Notes: generated from the sequence alone by a model not told the origin. Counted from the stretch's first letter, positions 45,001 through 52,409 are shown. The stretch: 64,000 nt of DNA from Mangrovimonas futianensis (GCF_021245805.1 NZ_JAJJNF010000004.1:62001-126000); one strand, 5' to 3'. Made by a program: numbers and translations.

Positions 45001-45404
45001 ATCATGTTTTAATTTATCTAGATAATAAGGGCAACCTAAAAGAAGAGGTGATTACTTTTTGGACAGCGGTAGAGCTAAAAAGAACGGGACAATCTGTTTA
45101 CCAATTACCAAGTGATGGCAAAGAAATAGTAACCACCTTACAGATCAATGATATGTTTCTATTGGGACTACAGGAAGATGAGATTAATTGGGAACAACCA
45201 GATTATTCCTATCTAAATGAACATCTTTATAGAGTCCAAAAGTTAACGTCTGGAGATTATTTTTTCCGAAAACATACGTCTTCAACGGTTACAGACAGTC
45301 AATACAAGCAAATACGTGGTTTTGGTTCTGGTAAAACAGGGTGGTTTACATTCACCCCTATCAAAGTTAAGGTGACAGCGTCTGGAAAAATAGAAAAAGT
45401 CTAG
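42042..45404 (+). CDS. cas9: Cas9 endonuclease, type II-C
   Basis: This 1120-aa RNA-guided nuclease has the short length of type II-C. RuvC-I is MTKILGLDLGTNSIGWALIE (Asp8). The Arg-rich bridge helix is RGTRRQFFRRRLRKKMLLKIL. RuvC-II is INEIKVEMARDLK (Glu564). The HNH domain is CPYTGRQIPIAELFTGQWQIEHIHPWSRS (catalytic His642) followed by NKTLCEANENRNKGN. RuvC-III is HHAIDALVMACS (His781, Asp784). The C-terminal part would read the PAM. All catalytic residues are present, so it looks functional. No csn2 or cas4 is nearby. tracrRNA lies divergently upstream; the array lies downstream beyond a broken GIY-YIG gene. Confidence 0.97.
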   Translation: MTKILGLDLGTNSIGWALIENNKILGLGSRIFPIGVVNPGEGDNEMSKNASRTDARGTRRQFFRRRLRKKMLLKILSDHDMCPLSKTDFEHWKETKRFPEGKLAEWFAMNPYEIRHKGLSEKLELEELGRLLYHLIQRRGFLSNSRKSGKDDGTIFKGKPKEGKIGIDETRESIQDKTLGSYLYEIAPRENEPYQDGLERIRNRYTTRQMYVDEFEQIWDKQASYHPELTNDLKAKVGGRKLDGYNVDGILFHQRPLKSQKHLVGNCTFEPSKTKCPISAIPFELFRIYQWVNTVECNGQKISQEERTEMIQVLLKKEKPAFKELQKAIGKSEAHYKFNYKAEDKIVGTHTISNLSHKKFFGSSWFEKTEKEQEEIWHILYFFDNKDLLQKYAMEHWGFDNNKAMAIANFNLKDGYSSLSRKAISNILPFLERGFNYDVAVVLGGIKNAIGKDWQELPEEDKQFLRDNVPDIVRSGIKGGFIEDLKKLLKKEFGLSEKQLKKLYHHSTNIQSNDKVAKLPIGAEADKQIQQLRNPIVVTALFELRKLVNELIDTYGTINEIKVEMARDLKVSKSKRNKIRLEQQRLERENDRVKAEVEKYTKITHENILKYKLWEECKNTCPYTGRQIPIAELFTGQWQIEHIHPWSRSLNDSFMNKTLCEANENRNKGNKTPFEYYGNDEANWAAIKERALKLFADTKQYPNAYQKFKRFVQQKFEDDFTTRQLNDTRYISREAKEYLKQICDKVTVAPGQMTSNLRHYWGLNSVLNDENQKTREDHRHHAIDALVMACSKISYLQELSRWNRYDRQGELRNFPLPWAGFRYHTEQAVEQILVSHKKQKNVITKRYFKTEKNGETFKNLGVAARGQLHKETVFGKRSAPYSEEAFHIRKPIDSLSTEKQLEKVVDEKIKELIFKRIHHLGGFVKGKIPEGTFFIVDEEGVKQPQIFLPNKNGKPVPVKKVRMKENIGGAEQLKDNINQWVNPRNNHHVLIYLDNKGNLKEEVITFWTAVELKRTGQSVYQLPSDGKEIVTTLQINDMFLLGLQEDEINWEQPDYSYLNEHLYRVQKLTSGDYFFRKHTSSTVTDSQYKQIRGFGSGKTGWFTFTPIKVKVTASGKIEKV

Positions 45405-45439
45405 TTTGTCATTTCGACCAAAGGGAGAAATCACATAAA
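45405..45439. repeat. REP-like palindromic element, copy 1
   Basis: TTTGTCATTTCGACC followed by GAGAAATCACATAAA; ATTTC and GAAAT form a short stem. A near-identical element lies at 45784 on the other side of the GIY-YIG gene and a diverged one at 47487. Confidence 0.7.
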
Positions 45440-45449
45440 AGCATTCAAT

Positions 45450-45782
45450 ATGATAAACTATAATGAAGATCAAGGGTTTCACACCTATTATGTGTACATT
45501 ATGACCAATGATTATAGGTCTACCTTTTATACAGGAATGACAAATAACCCAAGTGTCAGGTTACAACAACATACAGAAAGCATAGAACAAAAGGAAAACA
45601 CCTTTGTAGCCAAATATAATTTAAAACACTTGGTGTATTATGAAAAGTTTACTTGGGTTCAAAATGCCATAGCAAGAGAGAAAGAATTGAAAAAATGACG
45701 TAGGGAAAAGAAACTGGATTTGATACGTTCGTTTAATAGTGATTTTGAGTTTTTGGAAGACAGATTTTTAAAGAACATTTAG
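45450..45782 (+). pseudogene. GIY-YIG nuclease-family gene with an in-frame stop
   Basis: The frame starts MINYNEDQGFHTYYVYIMTND with the GIY-YIG motif (YYVYIMTND...FYTGMTNNP) and continues RLQQHTE, LVYYEKFTWVQNAIAREKELKK. At codon 83 (45696-45698) a TGA interrupts it. The same frame goes on RREKKLDLIRSFN...FLEDRFLKNI to a TAG at 45782, which is the usual C-terminus of these ~110-aa proteins, where KKWRREKK is expected; TGG to TGA is the simple explanation. The truncated 82-aa product keeps the nuclease core, so residual activity is possible. REP-like elements flank it on both sides. Confidence 0.8.
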
Positions 45783-45783
45783 A

Positions 45784-45887
45784 TTTGTCATTTCGAGCGG
45801 AGCGAGAAATCACATAAAGAAAACGTTTTGTTGTTATGAGATTTCTCCTCGGACCTCGTTCGATCGGACCTCGTTTGAAATGACAAA
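45784..45887. repeat. REP-like element, copies 2 and 3 as a long inverted repeat
   Basis: TTTGTCATTTC (45784-45794) pairs perfectly with GAAATGACAAA (45877-45887), and GAGAAATCACATAA pairs with TTATGAGATTTCTC with one mismatch. The left half is the same motif as the element at 45405. Such direct and inverted copies are typical of REP-type palindromic elements found scattered in flavobacterial genomes. Confidence 0.75.
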
Positions 45888-46149
45888 GCCAAGGTTCATT
45901 GACATTTTATGAATCATCAAATACAGATACCTATCAAGCTGATTAGGAAGTAAATAAAAAAGGGTGAATAAAATTCTCCCTCTCCTTGTAAACGTAATTC
46001 TTGAATTTTAAATCGCGAAGCGTTTATGTATCAAAAATAAGGATTCTAACTCAAATGATTATAGCAATGATCTAATTAGAGATAAGAAATCGCAGATTCG
46101 GCGTACCCAATAAGATATTCACTTAAATTGCAGTACAACGGTCAAGATA
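45888..46149. other. Array 5' flank with a degenerate CRISPR-repeat-like segment
   Basis: No gene. The segment 46064-46099 matches the CRISPR repeat at 21 of 36 positions, including 12 of 13 across the core ATTAGAGATTAGA. It lies 50 bp, not 30 bp, before the first true repeat. It may be a decayed repeat or a leader element. Confidence 0.4.
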
Positions 46150-47370
46150 GTTGTGGTTTGATTAGAGATTAGAGAACACGATATTATTTTACTTGCATAC
46201 TCTTTCACTTCTTTCGTTGTGGCTTGATTAGAGATTAGAGAACACGATATTATTTTTGTGCCGGTAAACATGCAACCGCTTGTTGTGGTTTGATTAGAGA
46301 TTAGAGAACACGATATTACATGGTACTTTTTAACGACCTGGTAAAAGTTGTGGTTTGATTAGAGATTAGAGAACACGATATTCGTTAATAATGCATGGAA
46401 AGGTAGGAGGTAGTTGTGGTTTGATTAGAGATTAGAGAACACGATATTAAATCATGACAACACAAGATACAACCACAGTTGTGGTTTGATTAGAGATTAG
46501 AGAACACGATATTTGATATAGACGATGTAGAATTAAATATTCCGTTGTGGTTTGATTAGAGATTAGAGAACACGATATTCTCACAACTATTTCACCAATT
46601 AGAAAATTAGTTGTGGTTTGATTAGAGATTAGAGAACACGATATTTTCTTGCAGAAGTTGTAGGCAACGTTCCTGGTTGTGGTTTGATTAGAGATTAGAG
46701 AACACGATATTAAGTAAAGGATGCCAAAATAGCATCCCTAGTTGTGGTTTGATTAGAGATTAGAGAACACGATATTAGAAGGTTTTATTTTAGAGGCTTC
46801 AAGTGAGTTGTGGTTTGATTAGAGATTAGAGAACACGATATTTAGTGTGATATAATTGCATAGGTGAATGCTGTTGTGGTTTGATTAGAGATTAGAGAAC
46901 ACGATATTTCAAGACAATAATTTGATTTCTGTTTTATGGTTGTGGTTTGATTAGAGATTAGAGAACACGATATTGACTTAGTAGAGGCTTATGGATTAGA
47001 TGTAGTTGTGGTTTGATTAGAGATTAGAGAACACGATATTCGTAACCTGCAAATGGCTGGCGTACCTTTGGTTGTGGTTTGATTAGAGATTAGAGAACAC
47101 GATATTTAGGTATATTATCGATAGCTTATGATCTAAGTTGTGGTTTGATTAGAGATTAGAGAACACGATATTATTAATCCGCTCTTTCTAAGCGTATGCT
47201 TTGTTGTGGTTTGATTAGAGATTAGAGAACACGATATTAAAAGGTACGTACTAGATGTATATATCATAGTTGTGGTTTGATTAGAGATTAGAGAACACGA
47301 TATTAATGAAAAGAATTTGTTTTGCATTGAAACCGTTGTGGTTTGATTAGAGATTAGAGAACACGATATT
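46150..47370 (+). CRISPR. Type II-C CRISPR array, 19 repeats and 18 spacers
   Basis: Nineteen 36-bp repeats (starting GTTGTGG, ending GATATT) begin at 46150, 46216, 46282, 46347, 46413, 46478, 46544, 46610, 46676, 46741, 46807, 46873, 46939, 47005, 47071, 47137, 47203, 47269 and 47335. Spacers are 29-30 nt (29 after repeats 3, 5 and 9). All repeats are identical except the second, which has GGCTTG instead of GGTTTG. The tracrRNA pairing shows that crRNAs are read from the plus strand, opposite to cas1-cas2. The variant repeat and the repeat-like remnant lie at the 46.1-kb end, suggesting that this is the old end and that new spacers enter next to cas2. No two spacers are alike. Confidence 0.98.
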
Positions 47371-47424
47371 AGTAGGCCTGTCGCCTTCTAGTAATCAGTG
47401 GAATAACCCTAAATATCGTGATAA

Positions 47425-47470
47425 AAAATGCTTCTTTTTTACTGGATTAAGGTAAGATTGAAGCATTTTC
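47425..47470. terminator. Hairpin after the CRISPR array
   Basis: AAAATGCTTC (47425-47434) pairs with GAAGCATTTT (47460-47469), with a 25-nt loop. It can end the crRNA precursor. Nearby, AATATCGTG at 47412-47420 is the complement of the last nine bases of the repeat. Confidence 0.55.
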
Positions 47471-47486
47471 TTATTTATAAAAAGTG

Positions 47487-47520
47487 TGTCATTTTGAACC
47501 TAGTGAAAAATCTCATAACA
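47487..47520. repeat. REP-like palindromic element, diverged copy
   Basis: TGTCATTTTGAACC...GAAAAATCTCATAACA matches the elements at 45405 and 45784 with several changes. It lies between the array and cas2. Confidence 0.55.
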
Positions 47521-47555
47521 CAACTTGACGCTTCCCCGTTCTCAAAACCACATAG

Positions 47556-47885
47556 TCAGAAAAGCTCAAGCTGTGTTGGTTGAGGCTCTTTGGGTACTTC
47601 GGCCTTACCCCAAAAGTTCATGATGTTACCAAATTGTTTGTCTGTAATACGTAGTACACTTACCTTACCCAACGGTGGCAACAACCGTCTCACGCGCTTT
47701 TCATGTACATCGGCACTTTCACTACTAGCACAATGCCTGATATAAACCGAATACTGCATCATGGCAAAACCATCCTTAATCAGGCTCTTCCTAAACCCGG
47801 CTGCATTTCTCCTGTCCTTAGCTGTTTCGGTTGGCAAATCAAAAAATACAAAGAGCCACATAATTCTATAACCATTTAGTTCCAC
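47556..47885 (-). CDS. cas2: CRISPR-associated endonuclease Cas2
   Basis: This 109-aa protein has the Cas2 ferredoxin-like pattern with the conserved Asp in WLFVFFDLPTETAKDRRNAAGFRKSLIKDGFAMMQYSVYIRHC and ends in LELF. With Cas1 it forms the spacer-integration complex. The start overlaps cas1 by 10 bp; a Met at residue 9 (MWLFVFFDLP) is an alternative start. It is on the strand opposite cas9 and the crRNAs. Confidence 0.95.
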   Translation of the reverse strand: MELNGYRIMWLFVFFDLPTETAKDRRNAAGFRKSLIKDGFAMMQYSVYIRHCASSESADVHEKRVRRLLPPLGKVSVLRITDKQFGNIMNFWGKAEVPKEPQPTQLELF

Positions 47886-48760
47886 AGGGCGGGATATTTA
47901 ATCTTCTTTCGGTTACCAGTAAAACATTGCTGTAAAGAACTAGCGGTCTTTTGCAGTCCAACCATCAAAGGGCTTTTTTCTTCCTTAAAGTAAACCGTTC
48001 GGGTTAGGATATGTAACAATTCGGCCTTAATGGTTGTGTTAAGTTCCTGTTCTTCATAATGGGCCATGATATAATGAACCTGTTCATCAACAAGCGGGCG
48101 AAAAGGTTCCATAATGTCATCGGCAAGGGCAAAGGAATTGTACTTATTTCTATGGTGAATACCTATAGTGTTCAAAAGGCCACTACTACTTAATGCCCTA
48201 GCTGTTGCAGCTCTAAGTATCGCATAGCCATAATTTAGAAAATTATTGGGGTAGTGGCCAAATCGTTCCCTTTTGAAGGTGCTTTCAAAAAAAGACTTCC
48301 AGTAGTAACTAGCAGCTACGGCTTCCATATTGCTACTATCACCACTTAATACCTTGTTTCTTAAAAAATCAAAGTGATTATCTTCCTTGGTAATATACTG
48401 TAATAACAACCCTTGGTTTTTTATTTTTTCCTTAATAGTCTGTTGCCAAAGTTGCTTTTTTAAAGGCAGACTAGCGGCCAGTTGTGCCTTAAACAATTCT
48501 TGTTGTATGTGGTGGCTGTTTAGATTAAGAAACATACCATTGGGTAGATGTGACCGGTCGCAAACAATAACAGAGGCATTATTGTCTATCAACATGTTCA
48601 TAGCTGTGATACTAAGATAAACCTCAGGATGATCTATAACTATAAATCCAATATCCTCAATAGGTATACTGGCTTCTCTTAGGTCATTTTTTAAAATTAA
48701 TTGATTAAGCTTACAGTTGATTTGCGTTTTTCTCTCTACGAGAATAGACTTTTTTAACAT
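47876..48760 (-). CDS. cas1: CRISPR-associated integrase Cas1
   Basis: This 294-aa type II Cas1 shows the N-terminal beta domain (IPIEDIGFIVIDHPEVYLSITAMNMLIDNNASVIVCDRSHLPNGM) and the catalytic alpha domain: the metal Glu in SNMEAVAASYYWKSFF, NYGYAILRAATARALSSSGL, the His in LNTIGIHHRNKYNSFALADDIMEPFRPLVD and the following Asp. It is transcribed first in a cas1-cas2 pair that converges on the array and cas9. About 110 bp separate its start from the right end of the island. Confidence 0.95.
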   Translation of the reverse strand: MLKKSILVERKTQINCKLNQLILKNDLREASIPIEDIGFIVIDHPEVYLSITAMNMLIDNNASVIVCDRSHLPNGMFLNLNSHHIQQELFKAQLAASLPLKKQLWQQTIKEKIKNQGLLLQYITKEDNHFDFLRNKVLSGDSSNMEAVAASYYWKSFFESTFKRERFGHYPNNFLNYGYAILRAATARALSSSGLLNTIGIHHRNKYNSFALADDIMEPFRPLVDEQVHYIMAHYEEQELNTTIKAELLHILTRTVYFKEEKSPLMVGLQKTASSLQQCFTGNRKKIKYPALWN

Positions 48761-48807
48761 ATTTAAAAATATGATAAATTCCTTTAATCATCGCAACTAT
48801 ACAAAAA

Positions 48808-48818
48808 CCGTACAAAAA
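48808..48818. promoter_or_regulatory. Possible integrase arm-binding site, right end
   Basis: CCGTACAAAAA, identical to 33676-33686, preceded by a related TATACAAAAA at an 11-bp step. Confidence 0.35.
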
Positions 48819-48873
48819 CAAAAACAAAAAATCCGCAACTACTTGTCAATCAAGCCTGTTACGGATCTTTTTA

Positions 48874-48895
48874 GTACAGAAGGCGGGACTTGAAC
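48874..48895. repeat. Right attachment site (attR) within tRNA-Leu
   Basis: 22 bp identical to 33523-33544. Here it completes the tRNA-Leu 3' end, so insertion kept the tRNA intact. Confidence 0.88.
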
Positions 48896-48958
48896 CCGCA
48901 CGAACTAATGTTCATTGGATTTTAAGTCCAACGTGTCTACCAATTCCACCACTTCTGC
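48875..48958 (-). tRNA. tRNA-Leu (anticodon TAA)
   Basis: The 84-nt class II tRNA on the minus strand begins GCAGAAGTGGTGGAATTGGT. The anticodon stem-loop GGACTTAAAATCC has TAA. It has a long variable arm (GAACATTAGTTC) and the T-loop GGTTCAAGTCC, and ends CTTCTGTA without encoded CCA. The acceptor pairs GCAGAAG with CTTCTGT (one G-U). It is the integration target of the island. Confidence 0.95.
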
Positions 48959-48981
48959 ATCGTATTTTGTGGTAAACCCAG

Positions 48982-49053
48982 AGCGAAAGACGGGATTTGA
49001 ACCCGCGACCCTCACCTTGGCAAGGTGATGCTCTACCCCTGAGCTACTTTCGC
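48982..49053 (-). tRNA. tRNA-Gly (anticodon GCC)
   Basis: The 72-nt tRNA on the minus strand begins GCGAAAGTAGCTCAGGGG, has the anticodon arm CACCTTGCCAAGGTG (GCC) and T-loop GGTTTGAATCC, and ends CTTTCGCT. It is 23 bp upstream of tRNA-Leu and probably in the same transcript. Confidence 0.95.
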
Positions 49054-49148
49054 AGTATTTTATGAACGTGCATTTATCTAAATGCGGATGCAAATTTAAA
49101 ATTTTTAAATGAAAAGCAAAGCCTTTTTTAAAAAATAATACAAATTAT

Positions 49149-51758
49149 TTAAGCCTGCTTTTTTTTCACGAGCATTCTTTTGATTTCATTGAGCTTCATT
49201 AAAGCCTCAACTGGTGTCAACGTATCAATATCTGTGTGCAAAATCTCCTCCTTAATTTGTTCTAATAAAGGATCATCCAAATTAAAGAAACTCAATTGTA
49301 AATCATCTGTTAAAGTCTTTACTTTGTCGGTCAACTCTTCACTGGAATGGGACTTTTCAAGTTTTTCCAAGATTTTATTTGCCCTACGAATGACCTGTTG
49401 TGGCATCCCTGCCATTTTCGCAACATGGATTCCAAAACTATGCTCACTACCTCCTTCTACCAGCTTTCTTAAAAACAGCACATTATCTTTCAACTCTTTG
49501 ACAGATACATTGAAATTCTTGATACGACCAAACGTTTCACTCATCTCATTCAACTCGTGATAATGGGTCGCAAACAACGTTTTTGGTTTGGCTGGATGCT
49601 CATGTAAATACTCGGTGATGGCCCATGCAATGGAAATTCCATCATAGGTGCTTGTTCCACGACCTATTTCATCCAATAACACCAAACTCCTATCCGAGAT
49701 GTTATTCAAAATAGACGCCGTTTCATTCATCTCAACCATGAAAGTAGACTCGCCCATAGAAATATTATCACTGGCTCCTACCCTAGTAAAAATCTTGTCA
49801 ACCAATCCCAATTTGGCCGATTCGGCTGGAACAAAACTTCCTATTTGCGCCATCAAAACAATTAAAGCCGTTTGACGTAAGATGGCCGATTTACCAGACA
49901 TATTAGGACCTGTAATCATTATGATTTGCTGGTCATCTCTTGTTAAGAGTACATCATTGGCAATATAAGCCTCACTAGGCGGCAATTGTTTTTCAATAAC
50001 CGGATGTCTACCATTTTTGATATCCAAATCATGCGATTCATCAATAATGGGATAGGTATAATTATTTTCTTGAGCCAATTGGGTAAACCCTGAAAGACAA
50101 TCTAACTGTCCTATTAAAAAGGCGTTTTGCTGCACGGGTTTGATATATTGACTCATCCAGGAAACCAGTTCTCCAAACAATTGTTGCTCGATCGTCAAAA
50201 TACGTTCTTCGGCACCTAGTATCTTGGATTCATATTCTTTAAGCTCTTCGGTTATATAGCGTTCTGCATTTACCAATGTTTGCTTTCTGATCCATTCTTG
50301 AGGCACCTTATCCTTATGAGTATTTCTGACTTCAATGTAATATCCAAATACATTGTTGGAAGCAATTTTAAGCGACGGAATCCCCGTGCGTTCACTTTCA
50401 CGATCCAGCATCTCATCCAAATACTGCTTCCCAGAACTGGAAAGCTTTCTTAAATCATCCAACTCTGCCGAATAGCCTTCTGCAATGGTATGCCCTTTTA
50501 ACACATTGACCGGAGCATCCTCATTGAGCATCTCCTTGATTTTCTGCCTTAGGGCATCACAACTCTGCAACATATCGCCAATGGCACGAAGCGATTCATT
50601 TTCACTATTAGAAGCCATAGCCTTTATAGGCACGATGGCTTCCAAGGAATTTTTGAGTTGAATCACCTCTCGCGGACTTACCTTAGCCGTAGCCACCTTT
50701 GAAATCAAACGTTCAATATCGCCTATATGCTTTATCTGGCCCTGTAACTTCTGCAAGACCGTTTGATTGTCCTTTAAATACTGAACAACTTGGTGTCGCT
50801 GGTTGATTTTTTCTATGTTTTTTAAGGGAAGTGCCAACCATCTTTTAAGCATACGTCCTCCCATGGGTGTTATCGTTCTATCGATAATATTCAGTAAGGT
50901 CACCGCCGCATGGTTATTGGAATGGTACAACTCTAAATTTCTAATCGTAAAGCGATCCATCCAAACGTATTCATCCTCTGCAATTCTACTTATCGAAGTA
51001 ATATGCTCTAGTTTATGATGCTGCGTCTCCCCTAAATAATGCAGGACTGCTCCTGAAGCAATAATCCCTTCATACAAATTATCAATTCCAAAGCCTTTGA
51101 GAGATTTGGTGTCAAAATGCCTTGTTAGGGTTTCATTGGCATAATCAGGCTGATATACCCAATCTTCCATATAAAATGTATGGTGATCATCACCAAAAGC
51201 CTCTGCAAACTCTCTTCTTTTTTGTTTGGAAACCAAAACTTCACTTGGCCCAAAATTCTGAAGCAGCTTATCGATATACTCTTCGTCTCCCTGAGAGGTT
51301 AAAAACTCACCAGTAGAAATATCCAAAAAGCTAATTCCGATATACTTTTTATCAAAATGTACAGCGCAGAGAAAGTTATTGGATTTGGACCTTAGTACCT
51401 CATCATTCAAAGCCACACCTGGAGTTACCAGCTCTGTCACCCCTCTTTTGACAATGGTCTTAGTTTGTTTGGGGTCTTCCAATTGATCACAAATGGCTAC
51501 CCGTTCACCAGCCTTTACCAATTTAGGCAAATAAGTGTTTAGAGAATGATGCGGGAAACCAGCCAATTCGGTTCTTTCTCCACCATTATTTCTATTGGTC
51601 AAAACAATATCCAAAATCTTGGCTGCCTTAACGGCGTCTTCTCCAAACGTCTCATAAAAATCCCCAACCCGGAAAAGCAATAACGCATCAGGATACTTTG
51701 CCTTAATGGTATTGTATTGTTGCATTAACGGGGTTACTTTTTTTGCTTTTTTAGCCAA
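49149..51758 (-). CDS. mutS: DNA mismatch repair protein MutS
   Basis: This 869-aa protein recognises mismatches. Domain I shows TPLMQQYNTIKAKYPDALLLFRVGDFYETFGEDA with the mismatch-wedge Phe-x-Glu (FYETF). The ATPase domain has Walker A GPNMSGKSAILRQTALIVLMAQIGSFVPAE, FTRVGASDNISMGESTFMVEMNE, Walker B SLVLLDEIGRGTSTYDGISIAWAI and FATHYHELNEM. Length and order are typical. It diverges from the SpoU methyltransferase gene. Confidence 0.97.
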   Translation of the reverse strand: MAKKAKKVTPLMQQYNTIKAKYPDALLLFRVGDFYETFGEDAVKAAKILDIVLTNRNNGGERTELAGFPHHSLNTYLPKLVKAGERVAICDQLEDPKQTKTIVKRGVTELVTPGVALNDEVLRSKSNNFLCAVHFDKKYIGISFLDISTGEFLTSQGDEEYIDKLLQNFGPSEVLVSKQKRREFAEAFGDDHHTFYMEDWVYQPDYANETLTRHFDTKSLKGFGIDNLYEGIIASGAVLHYLGETQHHKLEHITSISRIAEDEYVWMDRFTIRNLELYHSNNHAAVTLLNIIDRTITPMGGRMLKRWLALPLKNIEKINQRHQVVQYLKDNQTVLQKLQGQIKHIGDIERLISKVATAKVSPREVIQLKNSLEAIVPIKAMASNSENESLRAIGDMLQSCDALRQKIKEMLNEDAPVNVLKGHTIAEGYSAELDDLRKLSSSGKQYLDEMLDRESERTGIPSLKIASNNVFGYYIEVRNTHKDKVPQEWIRKQTLVNAERYITEELKEYESKILGAEERILTIEQQLFGELVSWMSQYIKPVQQNAFLIGQLDCLSGFTQLAQENNYTYPIIDESHDLDIKNGRHPVIEKQLPPSEAYIANDVLLTRDDQQIIMITGPNMSGKSAILRQTALIVLMAQIGSFVPAESAKLGLVDKIFTRVGASDNISMGESTFMVEMNETASILNNISDRSLVLLDEIGRGTSTYDGISIAWAITEYLHEHPAKPKTLFATHYHELNEMSETFGRIKNFNVSVKELKDNVLFLRKLVEGGSEHSFGIHVAKMAGMPQQVIRRANKILEKLEKSHSSEELTDKVKTLTDDLQLSFFNLDDPLLEQIKEEILHTDIDTLTPVEALMKLNEIKRMLVKKKQA

Positions 51759-51878
51759 TGGTTAAATGATTTTATTCTATTATTTTTGCCAATAAGTATA
51801 GCTGCTAAAGTAACTATATTTTCAAGGTTTTTGAAACTGATAACCTATAAGTTATCTACATTTATCCACAAAGGTCGC

Positions 51879-52409
51879 ATGCGTAAATTAAAAAACAGTG
51901 AGTTAGAACGATTAAGCATTGAAGAATTCAAATCTTCTGAAAAGACACCCATTATTGTCATTCTGGACAACATTAGAAGTTTGAATAATATCGGTTCGGT
52001 TTTTAGGACAAGTGACGCTTTTTTAATAGAAAAAATATACTTGTGCGGTATCACTGCCAAACCACCACACAAAGATATTCACAAAACAGCTTTGGGCAGC
52101 ACAGAGACTGTGGCTTGGGAATATGTAGAAAACACCCTGGATTTGGTCAAAAAACTACAAGAGGAGGGCGTTCAAATAGCTTCCATAGAACAAGCTGAAA
52201 ACGCTACCATGCTAAATGATTTTCAACCAGACCCAGGAACTACCTATGCTCTGGTATTTGGAAATGAAGTAAAAGGGGTATCACAGGAAGTGGTTAGTCA
52301 TAGTGATTTGGTGTTGGAAATTCCACAATTTGGAACCAAACACTCCTTAAATATCTCTGTAAGTTGCGGCGTGGTGATATGGGATCTATTCAGTAAAATA
52401 AACCATTAG
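51879..52409 (+). CDS. TrmH/SpoU-family RNA 2'-O-methyltransferase
   Basis: This 176-aa SPOUT methyltransferase has the three family motifs: IVILDNIRSLNNIGSVFRTSDAF, YALVFGNEVKGVS and LEIPQFGTKHSLNISVSCGVVIWDL, which build the knotted SAM site. It should methylate a tRNA or rRNA ribose; the target is not known. I use the ATG at 51879 (MRKLKNSELE, preceded by AAAGG); the frame extends 31 residues upstream without family similarity. Its stop overlaps the GTG start of the next gene. Confidence 0.92.
   Translation: MRKLKNSELERLSIEEFKSSEKTPIIVILDNIRSLNNIGSVFRTSDAFLIEKIYLCGITAKPPHKDIHKTALGSTETVAWEYVENTLDLVKKLQEEGVQIASIEQAENATMLNDFQPDPGTTYALVFGNEVKGVSQEVVSHSDLVLEIPQFGTKHSLNISVSCGVVIWDLFSKINH

Larger units (their letters stand above)
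33523..48895. mobile_element. Genomic island integrated in the 3' end of tRNA-Leu, carrying CRISPR-Cas9 and a PoNe/PoNi toxin pair
   Basis: A 22-bp direct repeat starting GTACAGAAGGCGGGA lies at 33523-33544 and again at 48874-48895, where it forms the 3' end of an intact tRNA-Leu. A tyrosine integrase gene starts about 150 bp inside the left repeat. This is the classical arrangement of an element inserted in a tRNA gene, length about 15.4 kb. Cargo: integrase, toxin/immunity pair, replication module with SF3-type helicase, hairpin repeat array, tracrRNA-cas9, CRISPR array, cas2 and cas1. No conjugation genes are visible, so any transfer would need a helper. Confidence 0.85.

Noticed and set aside
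45450..45782. TGA in the GIY-YIG gene read as a recoded amino acid
   Set aside because: No recoding structure is seen and a one-base change from TGG explains it; ordinary genes in this window stop at TGA (for example the toxin gene).
47133..47327. Open minus-strand frame of 64 codons with a repeated SLISNQTTT motif
   Set aside because: It is the translation of CRISPR repeats and spacers; the protein repeat mirrors the 66-bp array step.
46150..47370. Array transcribed from the minus strand together with cas1-cas2
   Set aside because: The tracrRNA anti-repeat, with its terminator, is complementary to the plus-strand repeat, which fixes the crRNA strand.
48905..49093. Open minus-strand frame of 62 codons
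   Set aside because: It lies across the tRNA-Leu and tRNA-Gly genes.
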